Positions 25,230 to 33,772 of a stretch of DNA of 64,000 nucleotides are shown here, piece by piece. How positions within the stretch are numbered: position 1 is the stretch's first letter; every line of letters begins with the position of its first letter. Source of the stretch: Bacillota bacterium (GTDB lineage Bacteria > Bacillota > Clostridia > Christensenellales > Aristaeellaceae); assembly GCA_023411375.1 (NCBI GenBank), contig JAEYOW010000010.1:186001-250000 (forward strand). The letters are read 5' to 3'. The notes under the pieces were generated by a model. The model did not search any database. It saw only the letters and a list, made by a program, of their open reading frames with translations, and was not told where the DNA came from. A program made the translations under genes and the position numbers.

Positions 25230-25622
25230 GGGGATGCGAGATGCCACCTCTCTTTATCCGCGCCTAGCTCCTCCTCAACCCTGTGAATCAGCCCGCTTAG
25301 CGGCATCTTCAGCTCATGAGGAGAAAAATCCTATTTTTGCGCTCCTGCCATGTCTTACTTTGCTGGTGTCAGTTGTGAGCATCGGGCTTATTATTCTGGT
25401 AAAATACAAAGGACCAGCTGGTATCCTTAGATCTGATCCCCGAAATCGGTCGTTTAACGCTTTGTGATAGATGAAAAATATCATAAGCCGCCAATCCATG
25501 ATCTTCTCTTTTATTTCAATCCTTATATTTGCGTAATCCAAGAGGAAGGCCTCTAGCGTCTAAAACAGTTCTGACTCCCCATATGCCCGACAGTTCATCT
25601 CGCACCGGCTTGGGCTTCTGCC
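25230..25622. other. Gap of about 390 bp with a possible histidine-kinase relic
   Basis: No intact gene is seen. On the minus strand at about 25235-25320 one frame reads FSPHELKMPLSGLIHRVEEE, like the phospho-acceptor helix of a sensor kinase, but the frame is closed by a stop just upstream. A 75-codon minus frame at 25314-25541 has no recognisable domain. Base use is more AT-rich than the neighbours, which suggests an eroded insertion. Confidence 0.3.
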
Positions 25623-26552
25623 TTATCCCGCCCCATACAAATATCCGATATACAGCGCGTACATCACCAGCAGAACAACGCCCTGCCAACGGTACAGCTT
25701 TTTTCCCACAAATCCCGGCACGGCCAGCAGTAGGGACACCAGCAGCATCACAGGGATATCCACGTCCATAAAGCCCGGCTGCGCCTCCATTGGGCGGATC
25801 AGCCCCGCAACGCCGGAAACCAGCACAATATTCAGGATGTTCGCGCCGATTACATTACCAAGAGCTATTGCCGCATGACGTTTTCTCAGCGCCGTAACGG
25901 CTGTAAGCAACTCCGGCAGGGAGGTCCCCAGTGCGATCATGCTGATGGAGATTACGCGCTCCGGAACCAAAAGCAGGCGCGCGATGGCCGAGCCGTTATC
26001 CACCAGCAGGGTTGCGCCCACAAACAGCATGCACGCCGAAAACGCCGTCAGCACCAAATCGCCCGCCGCGCGACCCTCCGGCGCGTCCTTTGCATCAGGC
26101 TGCCGCTCTTTTTTCGCCTGCCGGCAGCTTTGCGCTGTGTAGAGCACAAACAGGAAAATCAGCGCAGCCGCGCCGAAGCGGGTGATGCCGCCGCCCGTCA
26201 GCACCAGCAGGGCATAGGCACAGGCCGCCAGAAAGAATTGCGAGTAGCTTCTTCGAAAGCCTTCAAAGTCCCCCATCGACGGGCGGATGGCCTGAACCGC
26301 TCCCGCGACCAGCGCGGTGTTGCAGATGACCGAGCCCACGGCGTTGCCCGCCGCCATTTCCGCATGCCCCTGAAAGGACGCCGTCGCCGAAACCAGCAGT
26401 TCCGGCAGCGTGGTGCCAACGCTTACCAGCGTCGCGCCTATCAGCATCTCGGAAAGCCCGAACCGCTTTGCAATCCTCACAGCCGCGTCCACAAACAGGC
26501 TGCTGCCTACCACCAGCAGAACCAGCCCCATCGCAAACAGCAAAAAAGTCAA
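25623..26552 (-). CDS. CaCA-family cation antiporter (Na+/Ca2+ exchanger-like)
   Basis: A 309-residue membrane antiporter with about ten TM helices and the two alpha repeats of the CaCA family: GTTLPELLVSATASF with GNAVGSVICNT, and GTSLPELLTAVTALR with GNVIGANILN. The conserved Glu and Asn residues for Ca2+ are present in both. It would exchange Na+ or H+ for Ca2+. The start is a TTG at 26552 preceded by GGAGGGA; no nearby ATG fits. It stands alone on the minus strand with the flavodoxin gene upstream. Confidence 0.88.
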   Translation of the reverse strand: MTFLLFAMGLVLLVVGSSLFVDAAVRIAKRFGLSEMLIGATLVSVGTTLPELLVSATASFQGHAEMAAGNAVGSVICNTALVAGAVQAIRPSMGDFEGFRRSYSQFFLAACAYALLVLTGGGITRFGAAALIFLFVLYTAQSCRQAKKERQPDAKDAPEGRAAGDLVLTAFSACMLFVGATLLVDNGSAIARLLLVPERVISISMIALGTSLPELLTAVTALRKRHAAIALGNVIGANILNIVLVSGVAGLIRPMEAQPGFMDVDIPVMLLVSLLLAVPGFVGKKLYRWQGVVLLVMYALYIGYLYGAG

Positions 26553-26692
26553 CCCTATCCCTCCTTCTCCATGAGCGTCGCGCCCAAGGGGGGGTAAGGT
26601 ATTCCTATGAACGCCGGTTGAAAAACATACGTATATGCTCCCGTCGAAGCGCTATGCGCGTCGAGGCCTTTCCGTTCTCACTCTTCGTTTTT

Positions 26693-27232
26693 TCAGGCGT
26701 TGCGCCCCATCTCATAGGCCTGGCGCATTGCTGGGGAGCTTTGGATGTCGCCGGCATTCCATACCCCTGCGCCATACACGACGCCCCTCTCCTTCGCGCC
26801 CGGCAGGCAATCCTCCGTAAAGCCGCGCAGGCCGTCAACGGTCCTTTCCAGCTTGTGCGCGTCCGTGTCCGCCGCAGTAATCAGGAAATAGAATTCCTTG
26901 TCCCACATCTCGGTGTAGCGCGGCACGGTGCGGTCAATCAGCGTTTTAAGCTGCGCGTCCATGGTGTAAAAGTATACGGGCGTGGCCAGCACGAGCACAT
27001 CCGCCGCGACCATTTTGTCAAGGATTTCTTCCATATCGTCCCGCTGCACGCATTTGTGGGTGCGGTTGCACGCGCCGCAGCCCATGCAGTAGTCAATCGT
27101 CCTGTCGCGCAAAAAAATCTTTTCGGCCCGGTGCCCCGCCTCCGCCGCGCCGCGTATAAACTCGTCGCAAAGCGTATCGGAATTGCCGTGCCGGCGCGGG
27201 CTGGCTGATACAATCAAAATATTCTTCCCCAT
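26693..27232 (-). CDS. Flavodoxin-fold NAD(P)H-dependent FMN reductase / iron-sulfur flavoprotein-like
   Basis: A 179-residue flavodoxin-like protein. The FMN phosphate loop is SASPRRHGNSDTL, followed by a Cys cluster C-x2-C-x2-C (YCMGCGACN) plus a further Cys (HKCVQRDD), and the loop TPVYFYTMDAQLKTLIDR. This pattern is shared with multimeric flavodoxin/iron-sulfur flavoproteins that reduce quinones or electrophiles. The ATG at 27232 follows GGAGGAAAG. It is divergent from a MerR regulator and carries a MerR-type 19-bp-spacer promoter, so it is probably induced by a reactive or toxic compound. Confidence 0.85.
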   Translation of the reverse strand: MGKNILIVSASPRRHGNSDTLCDEFIRGAAEAGHRAEKIFLRDRTIDYCMGCGACNRTHKCVQRDDMEEILDKMVAADVLVLATPVYFYTMDAQLKTLIDRTVPRYTEMWDKEFYFLITAADTDAHKLERTVDGLRGFTEDCLPGAKERGVVYGAGVWNAGDIQSSPAMRQAYEMGRNA

Positions 27233-27258
27233 CGGTCTTTCCTCCAATCAAATTACGG

Positions 27259-27287
27259 TTGACGCGGATTGGTTCCCGTGCTACAAT
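27259..27287 (+). promoter_or_regulatory. Promoter of the MerR gene
   Basis: TTGACG (27259-27264), 17 bp, TACAAT (27282-27287). Its start falls within the MerR palindrome, so autoregulation is likely. Confidence 0.6.
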
Positions 27288-27288
27288 C

Positions 27289-27319
27289 ATGCTATCACTT
27301 AAAGCAAACTTTAAGTCAA
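27289..27319 (-). promoter_or_regulatory. MerR-type promoter and operator of the flavodoxin gene
   Basis: On the minus strand TTGACT (27314-27319) and TAGCAT (27289-27294) are 19 bp apart, the long spacer typical of MerR-activated promoters. The spacer contains the near-palindrome ACTTAAAGCAAACTTTAAGT (27297-27316). A related perfect palindrome occurs at 46328-46345. Confidence 0.75.
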
Positions 27320-27359
27320 GCGCATTTCCATCAATCGCGAAATATTGGAGGAATTCCGC

Positions 27360-27812
27360 ATGCTGTATACCATCAGCGAAGCGGCAAGCCAGATCGGCCT
27401 GACCGCGCCGACCCTTCGGTTTTATGATAAGGAAGGGCTGCTGCCCTTTGTGGACAGGAGCAAAAGCGGCATACGCATGTTCAAACCGTCAGACATCGAG
27501 TGGCTCCGGCTGATCGAGTGCCTGAAGGCGACGGGCATGCCTATTAAGGATATCAAGCAGTTTATCGACTGGTATATGGTAGGCGACTCCACACTGAGCG
27601 AGCGCCGCGATATGTTTTACGAGCGCAAGCGGGCCGTGGAGGCGCAGCTTCAGCAGCTTCAGCGCACGCTGGATACCATTCGCTACAAGTGCTGGTTTTA
27701 CGACACGGCCGTGGAGGCGGGCAGCTCGGAGGCAGCCCAGCAGTTCCCGCTGGATAAAATGCCGGAGGCCATCCGCAGGTACAAGCTCGCCCTGCATTCA
27801 GAGGAAGAATAA
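27360..27812 (+). CDS. MerR-family transcriptional regulator
   Basis: A 150-residue regulator. The N-terminal winged helix reads YTISEAASQIGLTAPTLRFY with the second element GIRMFKPSDIEWLRLIECLK, followed by a dimerisation helix (about residues 80-115) and a short C-terminal region. No metal-binding Cys pair is evident; the AdhR/small-molecule branch is the closest match by eye. The ATG at 27360 follows TTGGAGGAA. It is divergent from the flavodoxin-like gene and probably represses and activates it by twisting the 19-bp-spacer promoter. Confidence 0.9.
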   Translation: MLYTISEAASQIGLTAPTLRFYDKEGLLPFVDRSKSGIRMFKPSDIEWLRLIECLKATGMPIKDIKQFIDWYMVGDSTLSERRDMFYERKRAVEAQLQQLQRTLDTIRYKCWFYDTAVEAGSSEAAQQFPLDKMPEAIRRYKLALHSEEE

Positions 27813-27872
27813 GAGAACATAAGGGGTTTCAACACTAAAACCCCGTCATGGGCTTCGCCCTTGACCCAAAAT

Positions 27873-27900
27873 GAGCCGCAGCTGCGCTTTTGCGCGGCTC
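27873..27900. terminator. Possible bidirectional terminator between convergent genes
   Basis: GAGCCGC (27873-27879) and GCGGCTC (27894-27900), followed by GTTCCATTTT on plus and ATTTTGG on minus. A smaller GGGGTTT/AAACCCC stem is at 27823-27844. Confidence 0.4.
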
Positions 27901-27951
27901 GTTCCATTTTCAGAGAACAGCCCCCTTTCGTGCGGGATTCGCGTTCTTCCT

Positions 27952-29694
27952 TCACTCCATCCAATCCAGCTGTATCGCAGTCGCGGCCTGTTCAACATCC
28001 GTGGCCCTCACATAGCCGTATGTTCCGTCCAAATCCATCAGCCAGCTAATCTCGTCCCTTGGCACAACCACATACAACCAATCGCCGCGCTCGCAAAGCA
28101 CATGCATCTTCGTACCCGCTTCAAGCTCCGCCGCCGTGCCTTCCAGCCAGCCCGTTCCCTTTTTAAGCGAAGCAGGCCGGCGGTTTGCCGCAACGGTCAG
28201 CGGCTTATACTGCTCCAGCAGCTTCATCGCGCAGTCGGTACCTTCATACTGCACGTACGCGCCGCTCATGTATCCCTCCTCCAGCCCTATTTGCACATGC
28301 ACCCAAGGCGAGGGGTCGCCAGGCAAAAGCTCCAACACCCTGACCAGCGTTCCGGCTTCATAGGTTCCCAGGTCTTTGGAGCGCGACGAGGTTTTGGCCC
28401 GCAGGTGCACGTTGGAGGCCACGCCGATCCCCTCGGGAATCGCGTACCCGCCCGCCGCGCGGCAGCCCTCCAGATCTTTGGGAAATGCCTCCGCGTCGAT
28501 GAAGTCCAGGTATTCGGGAATGACGGCCTTTACAATCTCCTCCGCAGCGGGCGCGCCCGCGGAGTATATGGTCGCATGATACCATCGGGTCCCGGCGTCC
28601 ATGCGTTCTCCCTTGCCGTCGATAACGACGCCCTCGCCGGTTTCCACGTTCATCCGGCGGTACTCCGTAAGGCGGCATAGGGCGCTTTGCCTCTCAAAGC
28701 CCGGGGACACAACGAAACGCTCGCTCTCCACGTCCGAGATGGGGTATACGATGCCAAACTCCCACTTGCTCACATCACAGGTGATAAACAGGTCACGTTT
28801 TTTCAGCAACGCCTTTTCCCCGACGGGCAGCACGCGCCAACCGCCATCCCCGTCCTCCGTCAGCATTACCAGCAGGCGGTCGTCATCCCTGCCAAAGGCG
28901 GCCAAGCCCCGGTTATTCATGGTTCGCTCGCCGTAGCGCCGCATGGCCCCGCTCAGGCACGTCCATCCCTCCAGCTTCGGATGTGCAAACGCCTGGGCCA
29001 GCTCTTCCGGCGTCTCACCGTTAAACAGCGTCACCGTACAGTTGGTTCCCCTGTCCTTTACCGTATAGGCGGTAATTCCCGGCTCGGGCCTAGACAGCTT
29101 CTTTTCCAGCGTCAGCCCGTTTTGCGCAAGCACCTCGTCGCGCCACTGGAAAAGGCTGGGCGGCCAGTCGCCCTCCCCGCCGTAGCAGGAGGTGAAAAAC
29201 GCCTGAACGGCCTCCGCCGCGCCGATACCGCCGGCCGCCAATCCGCTTTCCAGCCCGTCCTCAAGGGTTACGCCCTGCGTGGTCAGCATTTCCAAAAGTC
29301 CGTCCCGCGCTGTTTGATCCCATGTCCGAAACCAGTCCTTCTCCTCCGCAGTGGATAATATCCACCTTACGGTGCCCTCGCCGGGATACCCGCTGTAACC
29401 GCTGCCAAACGGCGTAGCGCCGTCCTTGCACTCTCCGCTGTCCCTGTCGAAGGAGGCGCTGTACACCCACTGCGGGTGCTCCTTGGGCCAAAACGTGACG
29501 CTTCGCTCGGTTTCCGTTTCGGCCACCCGATAGTCAAACCCGTTCTCCGCCTCTTCATAGGAATAGCCATAAACCTCGGTCAGCAGGGATTTGGCCGATA
29601 GCATGGCTTCCTCCTCCTGCGCCTGAGCGCCGGGAGAAAGCGGAGCCAGCGCCAAAAGCAGCGCGAAAAGCAGCGTCAAACCTCGTTTTTTCAT
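27952..29694 (-). CDS. Secreted protein with C-terminal bacterial SH3 domains
   Basis: A 580-residue exported protein. MKKRGLTLLFALLLALAPLS is a signal peptide cleaved near AQA. The first 400 or so residues are not recognised. An SH3b-like repeat follows (SNVHLRAKTSSRSKDLGTYEAGTLVRVLE... through SGAYVQYEG), and a second segment (ANRRPASLKKGTGWLEG... YGYVRATDV) looks like another. SH3b domains bind cell wall. It is the third gene of an operon with a BlaI repressor and a BlaR1-like protease, 13 nt after the latter, so it may act in envelope sensing or response. Confidence 0.75.
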   Translation of the reverse strand: MKKRGLTLLFALLLALAPLSPGAQAQEEEAMLSAKSLLTEVYGYSYEEAENGFDYRVAETETERSVTFWPKEHPQWVYSASFDRDSGECKDGATPFGSGYSGYPGEGTVRWILSTAEEKDWFRTWDQTARDGLLEMLTTQGVTLEDGLESGLAAGGIGAAEAVQAFFTSCYGGEGDWPPSLFQWRDEVLAQNGLTLEKKLSRPEPGITAYTVKDRGTNCTVTLFNGETPEELAQAFAHPKLEGWTCLSGAMRRYGERTMNNRGLAAFGRDDDRLLVMLTEDGDGGWRVLPVGEKALLKKRDLFITCDVSKWEFGIVYPISDVESERFVVSPGFERQSALCRLTEYRRMNVETGEGVVIDGKGERMDAGTRWYHATIYSAGAPAAEEIVKAVIPEYLDFIDAEAFPKDLEGCRAAGGYAIPEGIGVASNVHLRAKTSSRSKDLGTYEAGTLVRVLELLPGDPSPWVHVQIGLEEGYMSGAYVQYEGTDCAMKLLEQYKPLTVAANRRPASLKKGTGWLEGTAAELEAGTKMHVLCERGDWLYVVVPRDEISWLMDLDGTYGYVRATDVEQAATAIQLDWME

Positions 29695-29707
29695 ATTGCT
29701 TTCCTCC

Positions 29708-31324
29708 TTATGGCATTATGCCGGAGCCGCCGTATGTTGTTCTTCCCTCGGCGTACTGGATGACGCGCACCTCGGGCGTTACCTCCGCCACAAATTTCGA
29801 AAAGGCGTCGTCTCCGCCGACAAGCCCCATGAAAGTCAGAAAGTGCATTTTTCCAAATTTATCTTCATCAGCATATTGCATAGCCTCAATCCTGTCGGCC
29901 GCGCCGGGATTAAGCGTGTCCGCAAAGTCCAGCAGGTAGCGGGCGACTTCCTCCTGCGTCTCTGCGTCGTTTTGATACAGATTGCTGTCCGACCAGGAAT
30001 AATCCCAGAACGTCGCGTCCGTGTTAAGGTAACGCACATGTCCGCTTTCACTAAAAATCGCCCTGCTTCCCGGCCCGTTTTCCTCCCGGAGGGCGCTGAC
30101 GGAATATTCGCCGTCCTGACGCGTAACCTCAAACGTCAGGTCATTCGTCAAATCCCATTGCAGGTATTCCATCTGGGCCAGTTCTCTGAAGTAGGCGATC
30201 GCGTCCGCCTCGTCCGCGACGCTTCGCGGGGTGAAGCCCGCACTTTGGCTGATGGCCGGTATCGCAGGCGGCACGTGGTATTCCGCCGTGGCGAAAGCGC
30301 CCACCAAAAGCAGGCAGGCCGTTACGGAAAACGCGGTGGCCAGCACCCTTTTCACCTGTCCGCTGCGTAAAATGGCGCGCACGCGCGTTTTAAGCCTCCG
30401 TCCCGTCATGGTCATCCCCGTGGCAAGCACCGCCACGCCGGGCGCGTTCCGCCGCGCCGCCGCCAGCACCAGAATATTTGCGTAGGCCTTTTTCTGCGCC
30501 TCATCCATGCCCTTCACCACACGGTCGTCGCATGCCAGCTCGCCGTCCGTCCGGCTCATATTGGCGGCCAGCCATACCAGCGGATTAAACCAGTGCACAA
30601 CGCAGCACGCGAGCCTGAGCAGCGCCCACAGGTGGTCGCGGCCCTTCAGGTGGCATACCTCGTGCTCAAGCACCTGAATCACGTCCTGGGGCGCGGCGGT
30701 CAGCGGCAGCGCGATATAGGGCCGAAACACGCCCACCAGACAGGCGCTGGGCAACGGATCGGTAAAATAAACGGGGATGGCCTTCACGCCGCGCCGCGCG
30801 CAAAGCGTGTCATACTGCTCCTTAAGCTTGCCGGAAACCGGCTCGATTCGGTCGGCCCTAAGCCTGTGGCGGAAACGCAGGTTTGAAGCTATAAACCATC
30901 CCATCGCCAGCGCCACGCCAAGCAGGTACACCCGCATCAGCCTTATTGGGAGCATCCCGTTTCTGATAGAGCCGTAAAACTCGAACAGGCGGCTGGTCAG
31001 CGGATCCTCCCGCCCGCTCCGGCTTCGTTCCTCGGCCCAGAAATACGCTTCCCGGCTCGCGTCCGAAAGGCGTACCTGTATCTGGCCTCCGATGGGGCGA
31101 ACCGCCTGATCGGGCGAATAGGCCGAGCGGATTTCGTTGATGGCGGGGTTGGGCAGCGCCAGCGGGCACAGCAGGCGGACCGCCACCAGCAGCCACGCGA
31201 AATAGATCGCGCGGTTGCCCACCGGCCCGCGCAGAAATTTTCGCACAGGAATCATCAGCACAATAGCGATACTCGCCATCAGCGTGGCTTCCAGCAGAAA
31301 GTTATAGATCGTCGCGGTACGCAT
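29708..31324 (-). CDS. BlaR1-like M56 membrane metalloprotease without a penicillin-binding domain
   Basis: A 538-residue membrane sensor-protease. About four TM helices surround a cytosolic zinc protease loop with HEVCH at residues 221-225 and a downstream Glu (DGELACDD). After the last TM (near residues 330-350) comes an extracytoplasmic domain of about 190 residues that is not the penicillin-binding sensor of true BlaR1. The family cleaves BlaI-type repressors when its outer domain detects a signal. It overlaps the BlaI gene by 23 nt; start ATG 31324 follows AAGGAGGAA. What it senses is unknown. Confidence 0.88.
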   Translation of the reverse strand: MRTATIYNFLLEATLMASIAIVLMIPVRKFLRGPVGNRAIYFAWLLVAVRLLCPLALPNPAINEIRSAYSPDQAVRPIGGQIQVRLSDASREAYFWAEERSRSGREDPLTSRLFEFYGSIRNGMLPIRLMRVYLLGVALAMGWFIASNLRFRHRLRADRIEPVSGKLKEQYDTLCARRGVKAIPVYFTDPLPSACLVGVFRPYIALPLTAAPQDVIQVLEHEVCHLKGRDHLWALLRLACCVVHWFNPLVWLAANMSRTDGELACDDRVVKGMDEAQKKAYANILVLAAARRNAPGVAVLATGMTMTGRRLKTRVRAILRSGQVKRVLATAFSVTACLLLVGAFATAEYHVPPAIPAISQSAGFTPRSVADEADAIAYFRELAQMEYLQWDLTNDLTFEVTRQDGEYSVSALREENGPGSRAIFSESGHVRYLNTDATFWDYSWSDSNLYQNDAETQEEVARYLLDFADTLNPGAADRIEAMQYADEDKFGKMHFLTFMGLVGGDDAFSKFVAEVTPEVRVIQYAEGRTTYGGSGIMP

Positions 31325-31709
31325 ATGCCTTCCTCCTTACTTCTTTATCCTCGCTTTGCATCAAATCAACCATCTCCCGCATTTCATCCACGGAAATTTC
31401 ACCGGAATCCACAAGGCTGTTGATCAAAAGCGTCGCCTTGCCTGAAAACACGCGCGATAAAAACCGCCTCGTCTGGTCCGACGCCGCTTCCCCGCGCGAT
31501 ATTCTGGGCGTGTAGCGCTTTACGTCCCCGCTTTCGTCCACAACCACGCTACCCTTATCCCGCATACGCTTGAGCAGCGTAATGACGGTATGCCGCGTCC
31601 AGCCAGTGGCCGGCTCCAACGCTTTGGTAATCTCGGCCATGGTGCGCGGCGCGTTTTCCCACAGAACCTCCATAATTTTCCATTCAGCCTCGGTACATTG
31701 CACAGGCAA
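31302..31709 (-). CDS. BlaI/MecI-family repressor
   Basis: A 135-residue winged-helix repressor: CTEAEWKIMEVLWENAPRTM, the recognition helix WTRHTVITLLKRMRDKGSV, then a helical dimerisation region with the protease-sensitive linker and a C-terminal acidic tail. The TTG at 31709 is 6 nt after AGGAGG; a GTG at 31703 is the alternative. Two operator-like repeats overlap the promoter (31729-31765), consistent with autorepression of the whole operon, relieved when the M56 protease cleaves the repressor. Confidence 0.9.
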   Translation of the reverse strand: MPVQCTEAEWKIMEVLWENAPRTMAEITKALEPATGWTRHTVITLLKRMRDKGSVVVDESGDVKRYTPRISRGEAASDQTRRFLSRVFSGKATLLINSLVDSGEISVDEMREMVDLMQSEDKEVRRKAYAYRDDL

Positions 31710-31728
31710 GATAACCCTCCTCTCTGTT

Positions 31729-31778
31729 GTTGACAATTGTCTACTCAAAGGATACATCTGTCTACTCTCTTTCGTCAA
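31729..31778 (-). promoter_or_regulatory. BlaI-type operators and promoter
   Basis: Two related 16-bp sites, GTTGACAATTGTCTAC (31729-31744, near-palindromic) and GGATACATCTGTCTAC (31750-31765), start 21 bp apart, two helical turns. The minus promoter is TTGACG (31773-31778), 18 bp, TATCCT (31749-31754), so site two fills the spacer and site one covers the early transcript. Confidence 0.7.
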
Positions 31779-31961
31779 GTGATTAAATGTAACAATCTTC
31801 CATCTTGATCGTTCCGAAACTCCATGTCATTCTTTCAGAAACATTTCGTCTTTTGCTTGTGCATCATTCCCAAGCATCCTTAATCCGCTTGATTTATTTT
31901 GTATATTTTGAACAATTTTTTATATTTCTTTTATTATATATGATGTTTTCATTGCGGTGGC

Positions 31962-31990
31962 TGGACAACCGGGTGAAACAATGCTATCCT
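31962..31990 (+). promoter_or_regulatory. Promoter of the Lpl-type ABC operon with direct repeats
   Basis: TGGACA (31962-31967), 17 bp, TATCCT (31985-31990) preceded by TGC. GTGAAACAATG (31973-31983) and GTGAAACATTG (31997-32007) form a direct repeat spanning spacer and start site. The rest of 31779-32108 is AT-rich (runs of T and TA at 31905-31945) with no gene seen. Confidence 0.55.
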
Positions 31991-32108
31991 GCAATCGTGA
32001 AACATTGGTTCGGATTATCGGTGCATTTTTTGTAATAAAATATACCGTGTCTGTTCCAATTCCTGTCCGTTCTCTTTATTCCCAACTTAAAAAGGAGGAA
32101 CCATCATC

Positions 32109-33647
32109 ATGAAAAAGCTGCTGTCCGTGGCCCTCGCGCTAGCTATGCTCATGGCCTTCGCGTCCTTCCCCGCCGTAGCGGAGGGCGAGCCGGTCAAGAT
32201 CTCGCTGTACTATTCCGATAACGCCACGCTGCCCTTCCAGGAGGACTGGCTGACGGTCAAGACCATCGAGGAAACGTTCAACGTGGACCTGACCTTTGAG
32301 GTGATTCCCATCGCAGATTACACCACCAAGGTTTCCACGGCGCTCAACGTCGGTGGCAATACCGTGCCGGACGTCATCCTCTACCAGACCACTAAGGGCG
32401 AAAACGGCTCGTTGGCGCTCAACGGCGCGCTGGTGCCTATCGGGGATTACAGCGACTGGACGCCCAACTTCAACGCCCGCGTGGAAGAGTTTGGCCTCAA
32501 GGACGCGGTTGACGAGCTCAGGCTCAGCGACGGTAAGCTGTACTACCTGCCCTCCCTGACCGATATTCCCTTCTACGATGGCGGCCTCATTCTGCGCCAG
32601 GACTATCTGGAGCAAAAGGGCCTGGAGGCACCCAAAACCTTCGACGAGCTTTACGAAATTCTCAAGGCCTATAAGGCGGATAACCCCGATTCTTACCCGC
32701 TGACCATTCTTGCCGGCCCGCGCGTGCTCTACCGCATGACCATGCCCTCCTTCGGCGTAAGTCTGGGCAAGAACGGCGCCTCCGGCACCAACACCCTCAG
32801 CTGGGATTACGAGAACAAGACCTTCTTTGAGGGCGCGGTCAGCGATCAGTACAAGGCCTACATCACCTTCTTTGCCAAGCTGTACGCCGAGGGCCTGCTC
32901 GACCCCGAAATGGCCGATCCCATCGATGGCGACCGCTGGACCCAGAAGATGGCGACCGGCGCCGCCATGGCGACCTACGCCTACTACGATCAGATCGGCG
33001 GCGTGACCGCGGCCTCTGAAATCGAAGGCTTCAAGCTCAACATGTATCCCTCCCTGGCGGGCCCCGCCGGCGCGCACCACCAGCCCAAGAGCTCTACAGG
33101 CCAGGGCATTCTGTTCCCCTCCAAAACCGCGCAGCGTGAGGATTTTGAGCAGGTCGTCCGCGCGATCGACGCCGCCTTCTTCTCCGAAGAGGCCGCCAAG
33201 ATCTGGTGCCTGGGCGTGGAAGGCGTCACCTATACCGAAAAAGACGGCGTTGTGACGTATTCCGACGAACTCGTCAACTCTCCCGACGGCGTGTACAAGA
33301 CCCTCCAGGTTAAATATGGCTGCGGCTCGGACGTAACGCAGATGGTATGGTATAACGCCCGCGAAATGACCAAGTACGATCAGAACTATGCCGACATCAA
33401 CGCCGCCGTGGCCGCCATGGGCGACGTTATCCAGCCCATCCCGCCCACGCCGCTGTTTGACGATCTGACCGCAGAGGATGCCGGCATGCTCCAGACCCCG
33501 CTGAGCGATGCCTGGGAAGTCTGGAACGACGCGTTCCTGACCGGTAAAAAATCTATCGATACCGACTGGGATGCCTACGTGACCGAAATGAAGGACAAGG
33601 GCATCGAGGAGTTCTGCAAGCTTTATAACGACCATTTGGCGAAGTGA
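32109..33647 (+). CDS. Extracellular solute-binding protein, LplA type
   Basis: A 512-residue family-1 binding protein of the long LplA-like type. MKKLLSVALALAMLMAFASF is a signal peptide ending near AVA/EG with no lipobox Cys. Conserved features include DVILYQTT, LYYLPSLTDIPFYDGGLILRQ in two parts, and a C-terminal region with DTDWDAYVTEMKDKGIEEF. The ATG follows AAAAAGGAGGAA. It heads an operon with two permeases and murQ, so the ligand is probably a peptidoglycan-derived amino sugar or disaccharide (inference from context). Confidence 0.9.
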   Translation: MKKLLSVALALAMLMAFASFPAVAEGEPVKISLYYSDNATLPFQEDWLTVKTIEETFNVDLTFEVIPIADYTTKVSTALNVGGNTVPDVILYQTTKGENGSLALNGALVPIGDYSDWTPNFNARVEEFGLKDAVDELRLSDGKLYYLPSLTDIPFYDGGLILRQDYLEQKGLEAPKTFDELYEILKAYKADNPDSYPLTILAGPRVLYRMTMPSFGVSLGKNGASGTNTLSWDYENKTFFEGAVSDQYKAYITFFAKLYAEGLLDPEMADPIDGDRWTQKMATGAAMATYAYYDQIGGVTAASEIEGFKLNMYPSLAGPAGAHHQPKSSTGQGILFPSKTAQREDFEQVVRAIDAAFFSEEAAKIWCLGVEGVTYTEKDGVVTYSDELVNSPDGVYKTLQVKYGCGSDVTQMVWYNAREMTKYDQNYADINAAVAAMGDVIQPIPPTPLFDDLTAEDAGMLQTPLSDAWEVWNDAFLTGKKSIDTDWDAYVTEMKDKGIEEFCKLYNDHLAK

Positions 33648-33710
33648 ATGCCGTTTTAAGGCGGCGCGCCCGCTGCCCCGACGGTTTTCCTGTCACCTGA
33701 ACTGAAGCGG

Positions 33711-33741
33711 GCCGCACCATGGGTATCCGTGGTGCGGCTTT
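33711..33741 (+). terminator. Weak terminator between binding protein and permeases
   Basis: GCCGCACC (33711-33718) and GGTGCGGC (33731-33738) with a 12-nt loop, then TTTGCT. It parallels the hairpin in the other ABC operon at 19916-19964 and would favour excess binding protein. Confidence 0.6.
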
Positions 33742-33772
33742 GCTATCCCACCTCGCCCAAGGAGGTGCCCGT

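Noticed and set aside
32139..33635. 498-codon open frame antisense to the Lpl binding protein
   Set aside because: A shadow of strong GC-biased codon use; no domain, no ribosome site, and the plus-strand gene is certain.
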